From positions 101,901 to 165,900 of the forward strand of contig NZ_BDJB01000011.1 in the NCBI RefSeq assembly GCF_002117915.1: a DNA stretch of 64,000 nucleotides, given 5' to 3'. The notes under the pieces are model-generated. The model saw only the letters and a program-made list of their open reading frames with translations, was not told the DNA's origin and did not search any database. Of this stretch, positions 60,613 through 64,000 are shown in pieces (the first letter of the stretch is position 1; every line of letters starts with the position of its first letter). The translations under genes and the position numbers were made by a program. The stretch comes from Sphingomonas sp. TZW2008. Its GTDB lineage: Bacteria; Pseudomonadota; Alphaproteobacteria; Sphingomonadales; Sphingomonadaceae.

Positions 60613-61742
60613 CGGTGACGTACAGCGAGCGTCTGCACGGCGCGCTGATCGGCCAGCCGGGGTCGCGCGAGCTGCTCAACACGCCGGCGCTGATCCTCGA
60701 TCGCGACGCGTTCGACCGCAACGTCGATCGCATGGCCCGGTTCGCACGGACGCACGGCCTTGCGCTGCGCCCCCATGCCAAGTCGCACAAGAGCGCCGAC
60801 ATCGCGCGCGCGCAACGCGCGGCGGGGGCGGTAGGGCTGTGTTGCGCCAAGCTGGGCGAGGCAGAGGCACTCGCGGACGAGGGGATCGACGGCCTGCACC
60901 TTACGTCGCCCATCGTTACCGCGCCGACGATCGCGCGGCTCGCGGCGCTGGCGCGGCGAACGTCGTGGCTCAGCATCGTGGCGGATCATCCCGACCCGGT
61001 CGACGCGCTTGCCATCGCCGCGGCGGGCGGACCGCCGATTACCGTTCTCGTCGATATCGACCCAGGCATCCACCGCACCGGCGTCGCCTCGCCCGAGGCG
61101 GCGGTCGCGCTGGCGCAGCGGATCGCTGAGAGGCCGTCGCTGCGCTACGGCGGGGTGCAATTCTACTGCGGCGCGCAGCAGCATGTCGCAGGCTTCGCCG
61201 ACCGGCACGCCGCGATCGCCGAACGTACCGCCTATCTCACCACCTGCCTCGACGCGCTGGCGGCAGCGGGCCTTTCGCCGCCGGTGGTGACGGGCGCGGG
61301 CACGGGAAGCCACGCAATCGACGCCGAACTCGGTGTGCTTACCGAACTACAGGTCGGCTCGTACATCTTCATGGACCGCGAATATGCCGATTGCGACATC
61401 GACGGCAGCGGCACGCCGCCGTTCGAGACCGCGCTGATGGTCGACGCGCGCGTCATCAGCGCCAATGCGGCCGGGATGGTGACGATCGATGCGGGATTGA
61501 AGGCGTTCGCGACCGAGGCCGGCGCCCCGCCCGTCATCGCCGGGGCGCAGGCGCGCTACCGCTTCATGGGCGACGAGCAGGGCGCGCTGATCGGTAGCGG
61601 ATTGCCAGAACTGGGTCGCCGCGTAACGATGGCGACGCCGCACTGCGATCCCACCGTCAACCTATACGACGCCTATCACGTGGTCAGCGGTGACACGCTC
61701 CTCGCGATCTGGCCGGTGACGGCGCGGGGGCGCTCGGCGTAA
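60609..61742 (+). CDS. D-threonine aldolase-like PLP enzyme
   Basis: 377-residue PLP-dependent enzyme of the D-threonine-aldolase/D-serine-dehydratase (alanine racemase N-terminal) type. The lysine that carries PLP is in LRPHAKSHKS near 44-53. The C-terminal metal-binding HCD is in TPHCDPTVNLYDAYHVV near 345-361. It cleaves or dehydrates D-beta-hydroxy amino acids. The GTG overlaps the oxidase stop (GTGA), so it is the last of three coupled genes. The combination amidase, lactone oxidase and D-hydroxyamino-acid lyase may define an undescribed catabolic route. Confidence 0.93.
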   Translation: MTVTYSERLHGALIGQPGSRELLNTPALILDRDAFDRNVDRMARFARTHGLALRPHAKSHKSADIARAQRAAGAVGLCCAKLGEAEALADEGIDGLHLTSPIVTAPTIARLAALARRTSWLSIVADHPDPVDALAIAAAGGPPITVLVDIDPGIHRTGVASPEAAVALAQRIAERPSLRYGGVQFYCGAQQHVAGFADRHAAIAERTAYLTTCLDALAAAGLSPPVVTGAGTGSHAIDAELGVLTELQVGSYIFMDREYADCDIDGSGTPPFETALMVDARVISANAAGMVTIDAGLKAFATEAGAPPVIAGAQARYRFMGDEQGALIGSGLPELGRRVTMATPHCDPTVNLYDAYHVVSGDTLLAIWPVTARGRSA

Positions 61743-61760
61743 GCCGACGAATAACGCCTT

Positions 61761-62162
61761 TCAGTGGCGGAACCGCTCCTTGCGCTGCGCCATCTGGTCC
61801 GCGCCGATGCTGTCGACGACCTGCTCGTACTGCGCGTCGGTGAAGCCGGCGGCGCGAAAGCGCTCCACTTCGCGACCCTCGACGACATAGCCGTGATGCC
61901 AGCTCAGCACCGCGATCCGGCGCAGTGCCTCGAGCCGCTCGTCCGCCAGCCGCGGATTGGGGCGCATGCCGAAGACGGTGCCGAGCGCGGTCGAGAGCCG
62001 GCCGGGCGTGCGCAGCGAGGACAGCCGATCGTTCTTCGCCAATGCGACCACCAACCATTCGAGCGAGGTCAGCGTGCCGGGGGCGGCCGGCGCGTTCGGC
62101 GCGATCGTGTGAGCGACCTGGCCGCCGACGGCGTCCCCTTCGGCAAAGGCAAGATAGGCCAT
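61761..62162 (-). CDS. Hypothetical 133-residue protein
   Basis: Unrecognised soluble helical protein (MAYLAFAEGDAVGGQVAHTI...MAQRKERFRH). It contains LTSLEWLVVALAKNDRLSSLRTPGRLS near 39-65 and WHHGYVVEGREVERFRAAGFTDAQYEQVVDSIG near 93-125. Start is the ATG preceded by AAAGGGTATCCGC; a start 15 codons upstream is less likely. Two TetR-type palindromes lie about 195-260 bases upstream in its presumed promoter zone. Confidence 0.75.
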   Translation of the reverse strand: MAYLAFAEGDAVGGQVAHTIAPNAPAAPGTLTSLEWLVVALAKNDRLSSLRTPGRLSTALGTVFGMRPNPRLADERLEALRRIAVLSWHHGYVVEGREVERFRAAGFTDAQYEQVVDSIGADQMAQRKERFRH

Positions 62163-62356
62163 GCGGATACCCTTTCGTTCGGCGGCCATCGCGCCGCGCA
62201 GCGGCACCCGACCGGGTGGCGGCGTTCACGAGCCTGTCCGCGTCGCCCGCAAAGGCAGCGGGCGGCACGGCGTCTCGCGCGACGCTGCGTTGAGCTTGCC
62301 GCGCGTTACCGGGCGGCAGGTGACGAAGCGAAGATGCCGACTTGCTGTGCGATCAT
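62163..62356. other. Upstream region without gene
   Basis: Leader region of the hypothetical 133-residue gene on the minus strand. GC-rich, no convincing reading frame. Confidence 0.4.
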
Positions 62357-62380
62357 CTTCTATACCAAACGGTATAGAAG
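62357..62380. promoter_or_regulatory. Perfect 24-bp palindrome, TetR-type operator candidate
   Basis: CTTCTATACC-AAAC-GGTATAGAAG: two perfect 10-bp arms around a 4-base centre. ACC-N4-GGT cores with a C/A-rich centre are characteristic of TetR/AcrR-family operators. It lies in the presumed promoter region of the leftward hypothetical gene, with a partial second copy at 62410-62421. Confidence 0.75.
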
Positions 62381-62409
62381 CGGAGGGCGAACCCGTCAAT
62401 CGTTATTCG

Positions 62410-62421
62410 TACCAAGCGGTA
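62410..62421. promoter_or_regulatory. Second, weaker operator-like palindrome
   Basis: TACC-AAGC-GGTA with the same centre spacing as the stronger site. The site centres are 47 bases apart, so a dimeric regulator could occupy both. Confidence 0.5.
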
Positions 62422-62441
62422 TTTATTTCCCTGCAGCCGGC

Positions 62442-62782
62442 TCAGCGGCTCGGCCACACTGCCATGCTGGTATCGCTCAGCCGCTCGAGATGTGCGCGCG
62501 AAGCGCCTGATCTCGCCTGGATCGCTATGCCCTGCCGCAGCGCATAAAGGTAGCTCGTCAGCCCGCCGGATCGACGTTCGCGGGCAGATCGCCGTCGCGA
62601 CGCGCCTGTTCGAAGCGCTCGACCAACAGCGCCTGCAACGAGGCGCGCCGTGCGATCACGTCGGTCCGGATCGACTCGGCTTCGGCGCCGCGCGCCACCG
62701 AATTGATGATCCCCATGCAGCCCTTCGGATCGCAATTGCTGGTCTGCGCTTCGAGCGCGCCGCGCATCTAATATTCCGCCAC
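62442..62782 (-). pseudogene. Remnant of a TetR/AcrR-family regulator (frameshifted C-terminal half)
   Basis: The ligand-binding half of a TetR/AcrR-type regulator is readable in two frames. The first (from 62767) gives RGALEAQTSNCDPKGCMGI...RDGDLPANVDPAG and ends at a TGA at 62558-62560. The second gives LTSYLYALRQGIAIQA...LERLSDTSMAVWPS down to the stop at 62442. Insertion of one C (GGC CTG ACG) near 62560 would join them exactly. Upstream, a TAG directly precedes the first ATG, and no helix-turn-helix region is found. The gene is therefore decayed by at least a one-base deletion and loss of its DNA-binding half. Confidence 0.82.
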
Positions 62783-62823
62783 TGTCCGCCGTTATCCAAG
62801 TCATGGATACGCGGCGCTCGGCA

Positions 62824-63576
62824 TCAGCGCGACGGCAGCGCGGCAGGTTCGGCGTTAGCGGCCGGGCGACGCGGCCGCGTGCGGCGTCGCGCTGCACCGC
62901 GCGCGTCGCACGTCTCACGAAGCCCACCCGCAACGAACGCGATCAGCCGCTCCTTGGCGTCCGCCATGTCATAGTCGGCGCAATTCCCGCCTGCCACCGG
63001 CACCGGCCGCCTGGTGCCGCACAGCGTGATCATCAGCGCGCCCGACATGAAGTGGCAGCCCCACAGTATGTCTTCGTTGTTACAGCCGGGCAGCGCCTTC
63101 TTCAGCAAGCGTATCAGCCGCAGCATGACGGGATCGAAATGCGCGTCAATCACCGCCTCACCGGGCGACCGCGGCTCGCTCATCCGCGCGCCCAGCGCCC
63201 CGAAATGACGCCAGCCGCGGTCGCTGCACGACGAGCCGTCAGCGTCGGTATCGAGATAGGCGTGGAGGATGCCCTCGAGCGTCAGGTCGCCCGCGTGATC
63301 GCGCTCATAGGCGAGCAGCGTGGCCATGCGCCGTTCGCTGGTGATCGGCGTGCGCTGTGCGACGACAGCGTCGAACAGGTCCTGCTTGTCGCGGAAATAA
63401 TAGCGCAGCAGCGAATTGTGGACGCCGACATGCTCGGCGACGTCCTTGAGCATGACGTGTTCGGGGCCGCGCTGCGAGAAGAGCTCCTCCGCCGCATCGA
63501 GGATCCGGTCCATCGTCGCGGTGTGGTGCTTCGCCTTAGGATCGTGCGGCACGGATTTCGTGTCGGTCTTGGTCAT
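62824..63576 (-). CDS. TetR/AcrR family transcriptional regulator
   Basis: 250-residue repressor-type protein. The N-terminal helix-turn-helix block is at about 22-75: MDRILDAAEELFSQRGPEHV, followed by LKDVAEHVGVHNSLLRYYFRDKQDLFDAV. The C-terminal ligand domain contains several cysteines (SSCSDRGWRHFGALG, PGCNNEDILWGCHFMSGALMITLCG) and a long basic tail. The ATG at 63576 is used; the longer frame upstream is noise. It reads toward the TetR remnant. Its target is not known; the palindromes at 62357-62421 or the downstream TonB-receptor region are possible. Confidence 0.9.
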   Translation of the reverse strand: MTKTDTKSVPHDPKAKHHTATMDRILDAAEELFSQRGPEHVMLKDVAEHVGVHNSLLRYYFRDKQDLFDAVVAQRTPITSERRMATLLAYERDHAGDLTLEGILHAYLDTDADGSSCSDRGWRHFGALGARMSEPRSPGEAVIDAHFDPVMLRLIRLLKKALPGCNNEDILWGCHFMSGALMITLCGTRRPVPVAGGNCADYDMADAKERLIAFVAGGLRETCDARGAARRRTRPRRPAANAEPAALPSR

Positions 63577-63765
63577 GTCGGCCCCGCTCACGTTGGATAA
63601 CGATAGCTGTCGTTGACATGCCAGGAGGGCGTCGGGATGCGCGTCGCGGGCGGATCTCTGGTGCGGCGCTAGGGCGCCCGCATGGTTCGGGCGTTCCCTG
63701 CGCCGCGATCGGCCGCAGGGTGCCACGTACCCGTCGGAGGCCCGAACAAACCTCCTGCTGAAGGC

Positions 63766-63799
63766 TGCCGGCCGGCCCGTCGAAACGGACCGGCCGACA
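63766..63799 (-). terminator. Hairpin after the TonB-dependent receptor gene
   Basis: Arms TGCCGGCCGGCCCGT (63766-63780) and ACGGACCGGCCGACA (63785-63799) pair over 15 bp with two G-T pairs and loop CGAA. It follows the leftward receptor gene by 5 bases; no T-run follows. Confidence 0.6.
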
Positions 63800-63804
63800 C
63801 GCGA

Positions 63805-64000
63805 TCAGAATTTGAAGCCAGCGGCGATGCCGTAGCGGCGTGGCTCCAACGTGAAGATATTGGTGAACAAGCCCGACGACTGGTCGGTGAGGTACAGGCC
63901 GGTCGTCGCGTTATTGTCGAACACGTTCTGCACGAAGCCGCGGACGAACCAGCGCTCGTCCATGCCGTTGAGCTGGATCTGCGCGTTGACCTGCTCGTAG
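63805..64000 (-). CDS. C-terminal end of a TonB-dependent receptor
   Basis: Only the last 65 codons are inside the window, in the minus frame: YEQVNAQIQLNGMDERWFVR, then GFVQNVFDNNATTGLYLTD and the final RYGIAAGFKF. This is the closing beta-strand section of an outer-membrane TonB-dependent transporter, ending in phenylalanine as these barrels do. The bulk of the gene, including the plug domain, lies beyond the right edge, so the ligand cannot be guessed. Confidence 0.88.
   Translation of the reverse strand, partial: YEQVNAQIQLNGMDERWFVRGFVQNVFDNNATTGLYLTDQSSGLFTNIFTLEPRRYGIAAGFKF

Overview
The window is clearly high-GC and reads as a chromosomal segment of a sphingomonad (Sphingomonadales, most likely Sphingomonas or a close relative). 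The support is a crtY-crtI-crtB carotenoid set, a SciP/DUF1153 cell-cycle regulator of alphaproteobacterial type, a Ku/LigD end-joining pair, a STAS-fused Mla-type lipid transporter, DUF2141 and MipA/OmpV proteins, and a TonB-dependent receptor. I see no rRNA, tRNA, CRISPR array, prophage or intact insertion sequence.

Layout. 1-5.7 kb: a truncated DUF885 zinc hydrolase, a DUF1624 membrane protein, a 47-residue hydrophilic protein, a zinc alcohol dehydrogenase and a DUF4197 lipoprotein. 5.8-9.3 kb: ligD and ku, transcribed leftward. 9.3-15.1 kb: pdxH with a CDF metal transporter, four tandem hairpin repeats, a PhzF isomerase, mnmA with a small UVR-motif gene, sciP, a GlsB-type membrane protein and a SIMPL-domain protein. 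15.3-19.8 kb: a two-gene RND efflux system. 19.9-24.8 kb: DUF445, then a tightly coupled four-gene ABC lipid-transport operon (STAS-MlaE, MlaF, MlaD, auxiliary lipoprotein). 24.8-31.5 kb: MipA/OmpV, then the carotenoid region. There a sterol-desaturase-like hydroxylase and DUF2141 diverge from crtY-crtI-LOG, followed by a palindromic repeat and crtB.

32-37.1 kb holds four carbohydrate genes: a sucrose-phosphate-synthase-like glycosyltransferase fused to a HAD phosphatase, a GT28-like, a GT2-like and, convergently, a GT4 glycosyltransferase. This is the best candidate here for an uncharacterised pathway. Its first gene has no normal start codon in frame, and one extra G in a G6 run would restore one. 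37.1-46.5 kb: an M20 amidohydrolase, an RNB ribonuclease with an altered acidic motif, an O-antigen-ligase-like protein, a HAD-UbiA fusion, a methyltransferase, a GT39-like membrane protein and a PilZ protein; several of these suggest envelope glycoconjugate synthesis. 46.6-54.5 kb: an outer-membrane-type protein, two acyl-CoA dehydrogenases around an EthD protein, an MFS transporter, a MASE1-GGDEF diguanylate cyclase and an Old Yellow Enzyme homologue. 54.5-64 kb: an M1 aminopeptidase, small proteins, a coupled amidase / sugar-lactone oxidase / D-threonine-aldolase-like operon, operator-like palindromes, a frameshifted TetR remnant, an intact TetR regulator and the end of a TonB-dependent receptor gene.

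Many genes form short operons with 4-base ATGA/GTGA or TGATG overlaps, which I used to choose several starts. All functions are read from sequence motifs without database searches.
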